A program made the translations under genes and the position numbers. A DNA stretch of 64,000 bases from Chlorops oryzae (lineage: Eukaryota; Arthropoda; Insecta; Diptera; Chloropidae), in assembly GCA_020466095.1 (NCBI GenBank), contig CM035808.1:55646748-55710747 (forward strand), given 5' to 3'. Positions 54,701 through 64,000 of this stretch are shown here, in pieces (position 1 is the first letter of the stretch; each line of letters begins with the position of its first letter). Under the pieces are notes generated by a model, which was given only the letters and a program-made list of their open reading frames with translations, was not told the origin of the DNA and ran no database searches.

Positions 54701-56957
54701 CCTTAGAAATTTCGGAGGCGGAGCATCTCTCCATGTGTCCGCACTTGAGATACTCGAGCAACACGGCGTTGTATGTGTCACGCATGAGTGGCTGCCGTGC
54801 GAGCCGTTGCTCTAAATTCCGGTATTGGTTAAGCGCTCCAAATCGAGAGGCACCTAGACGTACAGTGGATTTGGAAAATTTGCTTTTAAACGGCAGACGC
54901 ACGACATAGCGGCCAGTTTCGTGGCGATAGGTCGTTTGAGCATATAGCTCCTCACAATAAGCATCCTCCGGCGGAGGCTGCGGATGGTTGGGAACTTCTT
55001 CCTGTTGCCAAAAGGATTTTAACAGCTCGTGGAGCCGTTCATGGTGATCTCCGGCGGAGACGGTGGTGGTGAAGGTGTGGACATTTTCATCAGCGATGGG
55101 TCCACTTAAGTACCAGCCAAAAACTGAGTTTTGTGCAAGCAGACTTCCACTAATATTTATGCGCAAGCCGGCCAATACGATCTTTGGCAAAAGATCAGAT
55201 CCAATAATCATATCGATGCGGTTGGGCGACAAGAAGTTTGGATCAGCTAAATCGAGCGACTTTACATCTTTCAGATTGATATTCGAGATTTTCGATGACG
55301 GTAGCCAATTTGTCAGTTTCGGCAGCACGATGGCATTGATGTTTTCGGCGAAGTCAGAGCGGGGCGATGCAAGCGTGAATGAGCACTCTCTTTTTGCGAT
55401 TTGGGTTTGCTGCCCGCCCATGCCAGATATATTACAAGTCATCGCGTATGCAGGCAAATCTAGTTGGAGTTGAATCCGTTCCGTTATGAATGTTCGCTGT
55501 GAGCCTTGATCCAAGAGTGCCCGCACCAGAAATCGTTCTCCTTGGTGTACAATATGGGCTAAAGCCGTCGGCAATAGCACTTGATGTTGGCTGGTGGCCA
55601 CATGCGCATGTGCATGAGAGGTAGCACCACTGTTCGCTGCCACAGTGGTCATCATCTTCGTCTGTTGTGCGGAAGCCTGCACGGATTGGCTCGTCGTCGA
55701 CGGGCCGGACACCTGGTTAGACTGAAAAGATGAAACCGAATTATTCTGGGCTGAGCTTGAGTTAGGAAAATGGAGCAGGGTATGGTGTAGCTTCTTGCAT
55801 TTCGCACAGCGGAATGTGCTGGGGCAATGGGCCTTCAGGTGATTGGCGGCAAGGCAGTTGAGACATCTGTTATGTTTCGAGATGAATTGGATTCGGTCGT
55901 CGACCGAGAGTTCCAGGAACGTGTCACATTGTCGCAGTCGATGATTGCCATTACATAATGCGCAAGAAACCTTATATTTTCCCTCGGTATGGAACACGTT
56001 GGCCGACGGAGTCACTGGGCTAGAAGAGAGAACGGGGGCTTTAACTTTGGTGAAGCTGGCGAGGCGTTCAACGACTTCGAAACGGTTGCTGAGAAACGTG
56101 TTCATTTGCTCCCATGTTGGCAACTCTCGATGCGTCGAAAGTGACTGCTCCCAATGGGCGATCGTGGTAGCTGGCAGTCGGCTGGAACAGAAATGGACTA
56201 ACATCGCGCCCCAGAAATCGGTAACACCTTGACTCTTCATCATCGCAATGCAATCGTTGACGGTGTTTTGGATCTTCAGAATTCCTTCACTAGTTTCTTC
56301 CTCAATTGCTGGCAGATCAAACAGTGTTTTCAGCTGATGGTCGATTAGGATGCGCTTGTTTTCGTAGCGCGCTTTGAGAGCCCTCCACGCCGGCGTAAAA
56401 TTGGTCCCAACGAGCGGGTATCCTTGCACAATGGCCCCGGCGGGGCCTGTTGTCTTATTTCGGAGATGGAACAATTTTTGCACGGGTGGACATCGGTGAT
56501 TGTTCACGTACACGGCCGTGAACATGTCGCGGAACGCAGGCCATTCGTTGTATCCACCGGAAAAGGTCATGACATCACACGGGGGCACCCTTATATAGTC
56601 ATCAGATTCCGGTTGATCGATTTGGTGCGGCGCATGGGTACTGGGTAGTGGCAGCGTCTCGATGCTCATTAGCTTTATAATTTCTTGTAGATGTGCCTTG
56701 GTCTGGAGGTACGTATTCCGACAGTGCGTTAGGGTGGATTGGAGCGTTGCATACGCTTCGGCATTCGCTTCGGCATTCGCTCCTTCAGCTGATCGAGCCA
56801 CTTGGAAGGCATTCTTGGCAGTCCGCCAATAAGAGTCGATTTCTTCTATTTTGAAGTACAGTAGAGATTCAGTTTGATTCGCCGCATCACCGCTGGATAA
56901 ATCCTTGCACACTTGCACTAAGTCTTCGGCAGCTTCTATAAAACTGAGGGGCGACAT
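51705..56957 (-). pseudogene. BEL/Pao gag-pol polyprotein with two nonsense codons
   Basis: The start is at 56957 (MSPLSFIEAAEDLVQVC). Gag: helical leader, then VPPCDVMTFSGGYNEWPAF (DUF1759-type), zinc knuckles CALCNGNHRLRQC, CLNCLAANHLKAHC and CAKCKKLHHTLLH, then the protease LLDQGSQRTFITER. RT: KVRVVFNASQRTISTLSLND and FVFNGDIEKMYRQI. TAA at 54303 falls just before YVDDVLAGG. RNase H: LHGFCDASERAYCAAIY. Integrase: finger HKMLLHGG...CISRCHTC, then GVDFAGPFDI, IFSDNGRNFIGAKN and HAPHMGGLWEAAVKSF. A TGA at 51960, replacing a Trp position, precedes the DUF5641-type tail (DFVVIMDNQLPPFEWRKGRI) ending at 51705. Otherwise open over 5.2 kb. Confidence 0.95.
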
Positions 56958-58186
56958 TATAACGGAATTAATTTAATGAAAGGGGGAGAAAATGTGGCTG
57001 GGAAATCGCCTGACCACACAGGATTGTTTTTATTTATTTATTGAACAATATGCAACCGTGGCAGCGAATATTCAATATTCCTGCGTTGCGATATAAATTT
57101 CCTAAAATCCCGTAAAATTGTATTTTCGATGTATAGTGGCGACCAATGCCGGTTGTAGCGCCTCCAATAATTTTTATAAGGCTCGGTGAATATTGGAATA
57201 TTTACAGTTTTGCTCGGCGTGAAGTAGGCGACCGCTGCTGTGTGTGGCGTATTTGCGGGAACTGGTTTATCAGTTGTTTTCGACTCCAATTGAATTCCAT
57301 AAACCAAACGGGAGAAAAATACTCAGCAGGGACACCGATGCGACCAGTGCTGGTTGTAGCGTACTAGCAGAAAAGGTTGAAGAAATATTTGTCGTCTTCA
57401 ACTGACTTCTTTGAAAAATTATAAATATAAATTAAAGCGCACAAACCATAATAAGAACGACCAATGCCGGTCGTAGCGTATCGGAATAAAACAAGACCTC
57501 CTTTATTCGCAACACCTCACCTACAACCCCAAATAAAATAAAACACAAGTAGCAAATGATTATTAAAGATGAAACGCAACACGAATAGCGAATCTTCGTC
57601 AACGGCAAAATAAACCACTAGAATCGACCAAAGCAAGCTGACTTCGAGCTTAGGTATGTATGTATGTCTCGTCGCTTGTTTGTCTCTTCGATGCTCAACG
57701 CAATCAACTCTTTATTGCGTCCAGCGAACACGTAAGTATGTACGTCCGTGTGTGTATGAAATGATTATATACGACTTGTCTTAGTCAAAGCACCGAATGC
57801 AACAGCCAACAACAACAACTACCGCTCACTGATCGAGTGACTCGCTGTCTACTAGACTCAGCGACGAAACGTCGCAATGACAAACAGACGGCTTGGCGCC
57901 GGTCGCTTGTTGTTGTTGTTGCTCAATTTTCGCAGCCAAATTTGTTCTTTTTGGTTGCTCTTTTTGTTCTTCGAACTAGCATTCAGGTACGCGCGAATGC
58001 TAGCTTAGAGGAGGGAGGGGGAAAAAGGTCGGTCCACCAGCTTGGCGCGTGATTATGCACTTGTGGTTTTGTAGTGCGGGAATGACATCTGAAGGGCACT
58101 CGAATTCCCCTGCACGTGGCCGGCGTGGACTGATCTTTCCCAACCCTTCCTCTGAAAAATGGTCCACCAGAGTCTGATTCCAGACT
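56958..58186 (-). other. BEL 5' leader with hairpin repeats and a small ORF
   Basis: The leader between primer site and gag is long, about 1.2 kb. A palindromic motif of the form CGACCAATGCCGGT(T/C)GTAGCG occurs three times (57140-57160, 57342-57362, 57458-57478). An 89-codon frame (57307-57038) is open here but resembles nothing known. TTG-triplet runs lie near 57905. Confidence 0.5.
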
Positions 58187-58204
58187 CCTGGCTCAGGATC
58201 GCCA
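58187..58204 (-). promoter_or_regulatory. BEL primer-binding site
   Basis: TGGCGATCCTGAGCCAGG lies two bases inside the 5' LTR, in the correct place for the minus-strand primer. The tRNA was not identified. Confidence 0.65.
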
Positions 58205-58206
58205 AA

Positions 58207-58855
58207 TTTACAATTCACCCTCGTCGAGGGAGGTAGATATAACAATAAAAGTGGCACGTACCTTCAGCTTTTCGGGAGACGGTGAAGTCGGTTTGATCCA
58301 CTTCGATGAGATGGAATGCAGAAGGCGCGATGTGGTGGATTGCGAAAATTGCACGACGCGTCTTCGCGTTTAGATCTCGCACAAAACAAAAAAAAAGTTA
58401 GGCTTCTTGCCGGTGTATATACGATTGAGAAAAAAAAAGGAAATTCACTGATAACTTATATATATATATAATTGTGCGATGCGTCTTCGCGTTTATAGAT
58501 CGAACACAAAAGAAAGGTCGGCTTCTTGCCGGTAATAAAGAATTGAAAAGCACTTATCATTAGATTTATCGAAAATTCGAGCACTGCGGCTTCTTGCCGT
58601 ACTTAGCTTTAGAAAGTATTTTTTTGTCCTTTTTCTTTTAATTTAAAATCTGGGTTTTTCTTTTTTCGTTTTCGAACTGATTTTTCGGGAGCTCGGTCGT
58701 GAGCGTGTCGAACCGTTGCTGTTTTTCTAGTTAGTGTCGCTGTCGCTATACTCTCGGAAGAGACGAGTTCGTTCCTTCTTTCTGAGAAGTAATGAGTGAT
58801 TAATTTTCGCCGTGCATTAGTCGGCGTTTACGCGGCGCGACAGCAACTTTGAACA
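58207..58855 (-). repeat. 5' LTR of the BEL element (649 bp)
   Basis: Matches 50286-50832 except for about 100 additional bases (58319-58430) that duplicate a CGTCTTCGCGTTTA...GGCTTCTTGCCGG block, and a single change in the terminal TG pair at its inner end. Confidence 0.93.
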
Positions 58856-59180
58856 CCTTCAATCCGATTACTAATAAATCCTGACATTTAATTGAGGAAG
58901 AGGAAATAGTGTAACGGTCGCGGTAAGACAATTTAAACACAGATTTCCCCAACACTTCTTTAGCTCAGAAGTGGGATCTGTACCGCTAACGAAAAAAAAA
59001 GAGATTCCAAAACGAAACGTATAACGGCACGGACGTATGCACATACGTATAATTCGGAGAAGAGAAACGAAACGATAACTCGATCAGCGACGTATAAGCT
59101 GTAAACGTTAAACAACCCTTAATCTCTTCGCGACGCTCATGTTAAGCATCGACATATGTTTGTATGAATATGTATAGCTG

Positions 59181-59603
59181 TTGTCTGTGCAGATATATGT
59201 ATTGGCGAAACGAATGCTGGTGAAGGTAAAATCTTTGAAAGCATACGAGCTGAGAGAGCTACTGCGAAAACAAAATTTGTCAACGAGAGGAAAGAAAATC
59301 GAATTAATTCGACGACTGATTAACGCAAACGGAATGGACGAAGTGGAAATGGACTTGCAGAGAGAGATGAGAAACTAGAAGTGAGAGAGGAATGTGGAGA
59401 GAGAGAAAATTTGTCGGTTTCGAGGCAGGAATTCGACAAACTTCGCAGCATGATGACTAACATCTTAAGATTCGTGGAAACTCAAACTTCACATCACAGC
59501 GTTTCGCAGCTGCAGCAACGAAATTCGGAGAATGAAAACAGTGAGATCCCTGTGAGCGAAACGGTGCGAACTGCGACGCGAAATAACTTCTCAGTACGAG
59601 AGA
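59181..59603 (+). pseudogene. SAP-domain gag-like fragment, cut by an assembly gap
   Basis: The frame encodes a SAP motif (VKSLKAYELRELLRKQNLST, followed by GKKIELIRRLINANG), a helix-extended-helix nucleic-acid-binding module found at the N terminus of some gypsy gags and of host chromatin proteins. After a stop at 59376-59378, a shifted frame continues (EVREECGERENLSVSRQEFD, then KLRSMMTNILRFVETQ). It runs into 100 N bases at 59604-59703. The 5' flank (58861-59180) shows no recognisable LTR. It most likely belongs to a retrotransposon gag, related in layout to the gag at 37898. Confidence 0.5.
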
Positions 59604-59703
59604 NNNNNNNNNNNNNNNNNNNNNNNNNNNNNNNNNNNNNNNNNNNNNNNNNNNNNNNNNNNNNNNNNNNNNNNNNNNNNNNNNNNNNNNNNNNNNNNNN
59701 NNN
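59604..59703. other. Assembly gap (100 N)
   Basis: A run of exactly 100 N marks a scaffold join of unknown true size. Sequence to the right (59704-60625) does not continue the SAP gag. It holds A+T-rich DNA with a block near 60010-60090 (GGGGGCATGGCCCCCAAT and TAGTCCGCGCCTTG) resembling a hAT end. No gene was seen there. Confidence 0.95.
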
Positions 59704-60628
59704 GTATATCTACTGCAATTGGAATAAAGTTCTAACCCTTCTCGGAATGAGAAAGATACGATACTTATAGACAATTTTTGACACTATTTTGGTTGGATTA
59801 GGTTGGAACCAATGTTGAGAATCGCACGAATGTGAAAAGTGGGTGGCACAGGCATTAAATTCGAATAACCCGGAACTTCAAAATTATAGTAAAATTAGAA
59901 ATATGAAAGATGATTAATCTCAGATGAATTATGGGGATTGCAGAATAAAAGTGTGATATTTAAAATATCTTAAAAATTTTCAAATATTTTTTTCAGTTGC
60001 CGAAATATTGGGGGGCATGGCCCCCAATAAAATTTTTGGAGGCGCAAAAAGTGCCTTGCCCCCATAGTCCGCGCCTTGCGCAGTTCATGAACTTTTCATG
60101 CGTAAATAAAAGCCAGTGGAGGAAACCGATTTTCATATGGTTATGCGCCTTTTTATATGAAGGTTGTCTCACAAAAAAAGCTCTGTGTCGGAAATTCCTT
60201 GGAAATACAAATTTTTTTTTTTTGTTTCTGAAAACAGCTCAATGGTCTACATGATAATGTACAATTGGTTATTTTTCTAGCTCCGGCTCTATTATACAAA
60301 TCGCAAATTTTATTTTAAATTCGAATTTCCGAACAATTTCTTTCAGTGTATACTATTTTTCGAATTTTAATTTTTTTCTTCATTTATTCTTAAACGAGTA
60401 AAGAAAGAATTTTTCATTTATCTCAAGCCTTATTTTAGATATAAAATTATGAATAAAAGAGAAATATTGAAAAATTGTCAAAATTTTCGATTTTCAAATT
60501 GCAACAACAACAACAACTGAGGGAATTTTCTTTTATATTATGGGGAGTTATGAACGGCTATAATCTTTGGATGTAAGGTCCAAAATCAAAATCCCAGCCC
60601 ACATGTCACGTTTCTGTGGCCTGACCTT

Positions 60629-60987
60629 ATGTCTATTGTTCTGGAGCAAACACAATCGGTGGAAAATCCTTTCGACAGCAGTCATGACCTGTTTACAGTG
60701 GTCGACGATGTACACACACATGAAACTCTGGTAAGTTAAAAGAAATCGAAGACAAGTTTCTATGTAGATATTAAGTAAATGTTACATTATTTATAAGAGT
60801 CTTCTGAAACGCAACCGTCCACTACCGAAACAAATGTGGGTCGTCGAAAACGTCCAAGGCAGCCAACTCGATTAGAGGAAGAAAGACAGGCACTTTTTAA
60901 GGAAGTCGTCGAAATGAAAAAGCTGAAATTCGCTGCAGATATTGAAAAGAGCAATAAAGCATTTGGAGAAAACAATACATCCCAATA
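60629..60987 (+). pseudogene. Truncated Harbinger Myb-like partner gene
   Basis: Reads SIVLEQTQSVENPFDSSHDL, a short intron (about 60732-60796), then SSETQPSTTETNVGRRKRPR and a coiled-coil end, as at 13551-13951. About 30-40 bases are missing from the tail region relative to the left copy (near 60952). The DNA-binding exon is lost at the breakpoint. Confidence 0.8.
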
Positions 60988-61239
60988 AATCGGTTTGTCC
61001 TGTTTTCTATGCAGACAGTACGCAATCCTCGTTTGAGTTTACTAGTCGATGTACATAAGTGCATTGTCCCGGTTGAAACATGAACACAAAACGCGAGAGA
61101 CTCGATGGAAACAGGTGAGAGTGGCGGAGAGCAATGTCATTCCTCTCCGTCACTCTCATGCGTGTCCTTCCAGTATCCCGCGATTTGAAAAAAACACAAT
61201 CGCTTTAATAATATTTCAAACTGAAAGTGCAATGGCTTA

Positions 61240-62505
61240 TGAAAGAAGTAACGTTTGCATTTTGTTTTTTATCTTTTTATTGAAATAAAAATGTGATGTT
61301 AATTTTGAAAAAATTTTTGGATTATTTGATTTCTTTTCGTAAAATCTGAGGACCCATTTCTAGTAACTGGATTAGGCTCGGATACGGGTGGTCAATGTTT
61401 CATCGACTGGAGGCACGGGGCGATCTCGAGGCCAGTTGTGTAAGACATTGTCGCTACAATAACAACAACAAAGGTGCGGTGGTCACAATGGCAATTCTGC
61501 AATAGATTTTAAGTTAGGTAAAATATGAAAACTTAAAAAAGTAAGGATATTGGTATTACTTGACCCAATACCAGGAAAGCGTTTTTTCCACACACCAATA
61601 GTTCGCTCAACAATTAAACGGTCTTTACAAAAGCCTTTTGGTAAGCTTTTTCGGCAACAGTAAGTGGATTCGATAAAGGTGTAAATAAATAGCTTTTGCA
61701 GTTGTAACCAGCGTCACCCAAAAGACATTTTCTCCAAACTCTTTTTCCTCCATTCGAATTTTTAGTTGAGAAAAATTAAAAATACTTTGGTCGTGATTAC
61801 TTCCAGGCCCCTAAAAGTCCAATATGTATGTAATCCGTATGTAGTTGTCATTTCCAGAAATAGTCTTGCCTTGCAACAATATCAACTATTTTCATTGATG
61901 TATCTACAACAACTTGCGTGTTGATAAAGAAGAACCTTTGCGATTACGGAAAGTTTCAGCGTTTTCCTCCAGGATTTTCTATCGATATATGTTCCTTGAT
62001 ATTGCAGATATAGTACCATGAAAGCGTTTAACAATTTATCTATTATCTTACCATCAATGACACCAATAACTAAAGGCTATTAGCAATTTTAAAAAACTCG
62101 TGATTCACCGTGCTCGTTCTTGAGATGTTGATGGAAATTTCAAATCTTGCGCTGCTAAACTGGCAATGGCGTTCGAAACTTTTTGAATTATTCTGGAAAT
62201 GGATTTTTGGGAAACTCCAAACAAATCACCCAGAACGCATTGAAAGGTTCCAGTCGCGTAAAAACGCAATGCAATCAACACTTGTAGCTTTGGTAAAATC
62301 GGATTGTTGCGATATTGTGGGAGTTCAATTTGACTTCTAATCTTTTCGACCAACTCGTCCACCATCTCTCTTGGAAGCCGGAACCTAGCTTTGAATTCTC
62401 TCTAATTCAAATCATGATATTCATAACGAATCCTGCTGCGTTTTGCTGATTTTCGACGATCAATAGTGTCCAAAGCTCCAGCAACTCATCTTCGCTGAAT
62501 TCTTC
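61240..62505 (-). pseudogene. Harbinger-1 transposase, inverted copy
   Basis: The same transposase as 11980-13240 on the opposite strand. MVDELVEKIRSQIELPQYRN, the helix-turn-helix and the later catalytic parts are recognisable. It shares the early TAG stop (near 62403) with the left copy and has additional indels, for example after SQERA (frame ends at 62105), which removes the block before VIGVIDG from the same frame. Non-functional. Confidence 0.85.
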
Positions 62506-62815
62506 ACTGGAGGAACTGCTAGTGTCAAGTTCATCAAATCCATTCATTTTTAAAAACAGCTACATTTAATTTAATTTTTTTATTGTTCTTTTTGTGTTTG
62601 GTAAACTTACCGTCAATGTTTGAAGGATTCATTTCGCTTTTATTTTTACCTTTGTGTAGGAAAATTTTTTACGTTTTCAAGATTTTTTGTTTAATAAAAA
62701 CAAACACATCTGTCTACGATCGAAATTTCGAACACTTGCTTCAAAATCTTATGACTGCCTGGCAGCAGTTTAAACTTTCAAATAGTTTAAACCGGCATGG
62801 AGACTACGACCCTAA

Positions 62816-63236
62816 GGGTGGTAGTTACCAAAAAGTTAAGGCTTAGGCTAAATCTTAATCTTTCGAAGTAAAATTGGTAGTTACGAAGTTAAATTAAACC
62901 GGTCTTAGAGAGTTCGATATTCTAAAATGTGCTGCCACATTTTTTGATTTAAGTCAAAATATATATTGTTTTGCTATTTTCGAAAACTCTTTCAAACTAG
63001 CAGGCCGATAGAAAAACGGTAAAATTTGAACAAAAGTAATTTTTTCTTTTGAATATTTTGTAAACATATGTTTTTTGTTTGGCCTTCTCTGCTCTCTTCG
63101 AATTTTCGAACATTTTCATTCTTAAAATTTATGACTGCTTCGATGGAGTAATAAACCAGGTTTAATTAATTTGGTAACTACGAAAATTTAAGCGAAAGCC
63201 AAGAATTTACTTAAACCGGGCTGGTTACTACCACCC
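62816..63236. mobile_element. Harbinger-type MITE, uninterrupted copy (421 bp)
   Basis: GGGTGGTAGTTACC at the left and the complement of GGGTGGTAGTAACC at the right, with TAA at 62813-62815 and 63237-63239. It is the empty-site counterpart of 9582-11666. Confidence 0.88.
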
Positions 63237-63512
63237 TAAAAGACAAATGTGGTATATTATAATATTTTTTTATATTATGATGAGAAAAAATTAATTTTAA
63301 GTTACTACTGACTTATTTTAATAACTTATTTCTACTTTTCGGTAGTCGGCCAAATATTCTAACTATTCGGCCGAATACCGACTACTGAAAAAAGAGGCCG
63401 AATAGGCCGAATATAGAATAGTGGCCGACTATTCGCAGCGTCACTAGTTGGAAAGCAAGCGAAAAACGAATTCTTATTCTTATATTCTTACACATTACTC
63501 TGTTTAATTTTA

Positions 63513-64000
63513 ATTTACATGATCGCCTTTAATTCAACAAATTTTTTAAACCAGTGAATCCAATTGTTTAAACAGTCCTCAAAATCACGTTTTTCTAGAC
63601 TCTCGATTTTGTTATTCACTGCACATATCTCCGCATTGCTGATACATACTTTCCCCTTAATTTTTTTTATTCCTGGAAAAAACCAAAAGTCACAAGGTGG
63701 GAGGTCTGGGGAATACTGTGCTGGGTAAACTTCTTTGCAGCCAGAGACCATAATAAAAGTAGAAGTCGTTTCAGCGGTGTGAGCTGGCGCCCTTTCATAA
63801 TGTAAAAGGAGCGACGCAGCTCCCCTTTTTCTGGATTCCGAACAAATTGTTGAAATCTTTTGATAAAAAGTCCTCGGAGTACCATCAAGCAGTTACTGCC
63901 TCATCTGTTTCCATGGGACTAGCTGCCAAAATTTTTTCCCAAGTAAAGAAAATATCCATCATAACTTTTGTTTCGGACTTTTGTTGTGCCAAACGACACA
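63513..64000 (-). pseudogene. Tc1/mariner-type transposase fragment, inverted paralog of 8196-8402
   Basis: The minus strand reads PAQYSPDLPPCDFWFFPGIK and continues to WIHWFKKFVELKAIM with a stop at 63515-63517. YSPDLPPCDFWFF is the third catalytic Asp block of mariner-like transposases. Upstream (63720-64000) the frame is disrupted but traces continue to the window edge. The plus-orientation paralog at 8196 is cut here by the LTR element. Confidence 0.72.

Larger units (their letters stand above)
50286..58855 (-). mobile_element. BEL/Pao LTR retrotransposon, complete (8,570 bp)
   Basis: LTRs at 50286-50832 and 58207-58855 are nearly identical apart from about 100 bases. The perfect 5-bp target duplication CCTTC is at 50281-50285 and 58856-58860. 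The minus strand encodes gag-protease-RT-RNase H-integrase of BEL type, broken by two stops, and a further zinc-knuckle ORF next to the 3' LTR. It lies in the upstream dynein intron in the same orientation as the gene. Confidence 0.95.
60626..62812 (-). mobile_element. Second Harbinger-1 copy, inverted and truncated
   Basis: The reverse complement of 11670-13951: the right end GGGTCGTAGTCTCC (complement) is intact at 62812 with TAA after it. Homology stops abruptly at 60626, inside the Myb-like gene, so the other terminus is missing. Both the insertion site and the neighbouring MITE are the same as in the left copy. Confidence 0.92.

Overview
This looks like nuclear DNA of a higher fly (Brachycera; a tephritid-like fly would fit, but the species cannot be fixed from sequence alone). 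It is A+T-rich and intron-containing. It is packed with nested transposable elements typical of Diptera: Jockey-type LINE, Ty3/gypsy and BEL/Pao LTR elements, Himar1-like and other mariners, PIF/Harbinger, hAT and MITEs. No bacterial features were seen.

The only convincing host gene is the 3' end of an axonemal dynein heavy chain on the minus strand. Four exons (46347-46451, 45348-46290, 23166-23656, 22561-23108) join in perfect phase into about 694 C-terminal residues ending in a normal stop. Two of its introns are tiny (56 and 57 bp). One is 21,691 bp (23657-45347), and the intron 5' of the first visible exon is at least 17.5 kb. Both large introns are filled with transposons, recalling the giant introns of fly Y-linked dynein genes.

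Layout. 1-1612: 5'-truncated Jockey-type LINE. About 1737-8195: minus-strand gypsy-type element with gag, a -1 frameshift site, protease, an envelope-like membrane tail and, further 3', a ULP1-type cysteine protease. 8196-14479: mariner remnant, hAT MITE, Harbinger MITE carrying an unclassified 1.66-kb TIR element, then a complete-length PIF/Harbinger element. 14499-20215: a second, diverged Harbinger with a full-length mariner in its intron. 20216-22560: repeats. 22561-46451: dynein gene, whose large intron carries Helentron-like repeats, two Himar1-type mariners, a broken hAT, another hAT nested in it, MITEs, a 7.2-kb gypsy element with unequal LTRs, and a MULE-like MITE. 50286-58855: an 8.6-kb BEL/Pao element with a perfect 5-bp target duplication and an extra zinc-knuckle ORF. 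59181-59603: a SAP-domain gag fragment ending at a 100-N assembly gap. 60626-64000: an inverted second copy of the mariner-MITE-Harbinger block found at 8196-13951.

Insertion order can be read from empty sites. The inverted copy at 60626-63719 lacks the gypsy insertion at 8195, the hAT MITE (8669-9562) and the 1.66-kb TIR element (9858-11517), so these arrived after the two blocks separated. Most autonomous elements are broken by one or two stops or frameshifts, so they are young. The mariner at 15500-16786 keeps an uninterrupted transposase.
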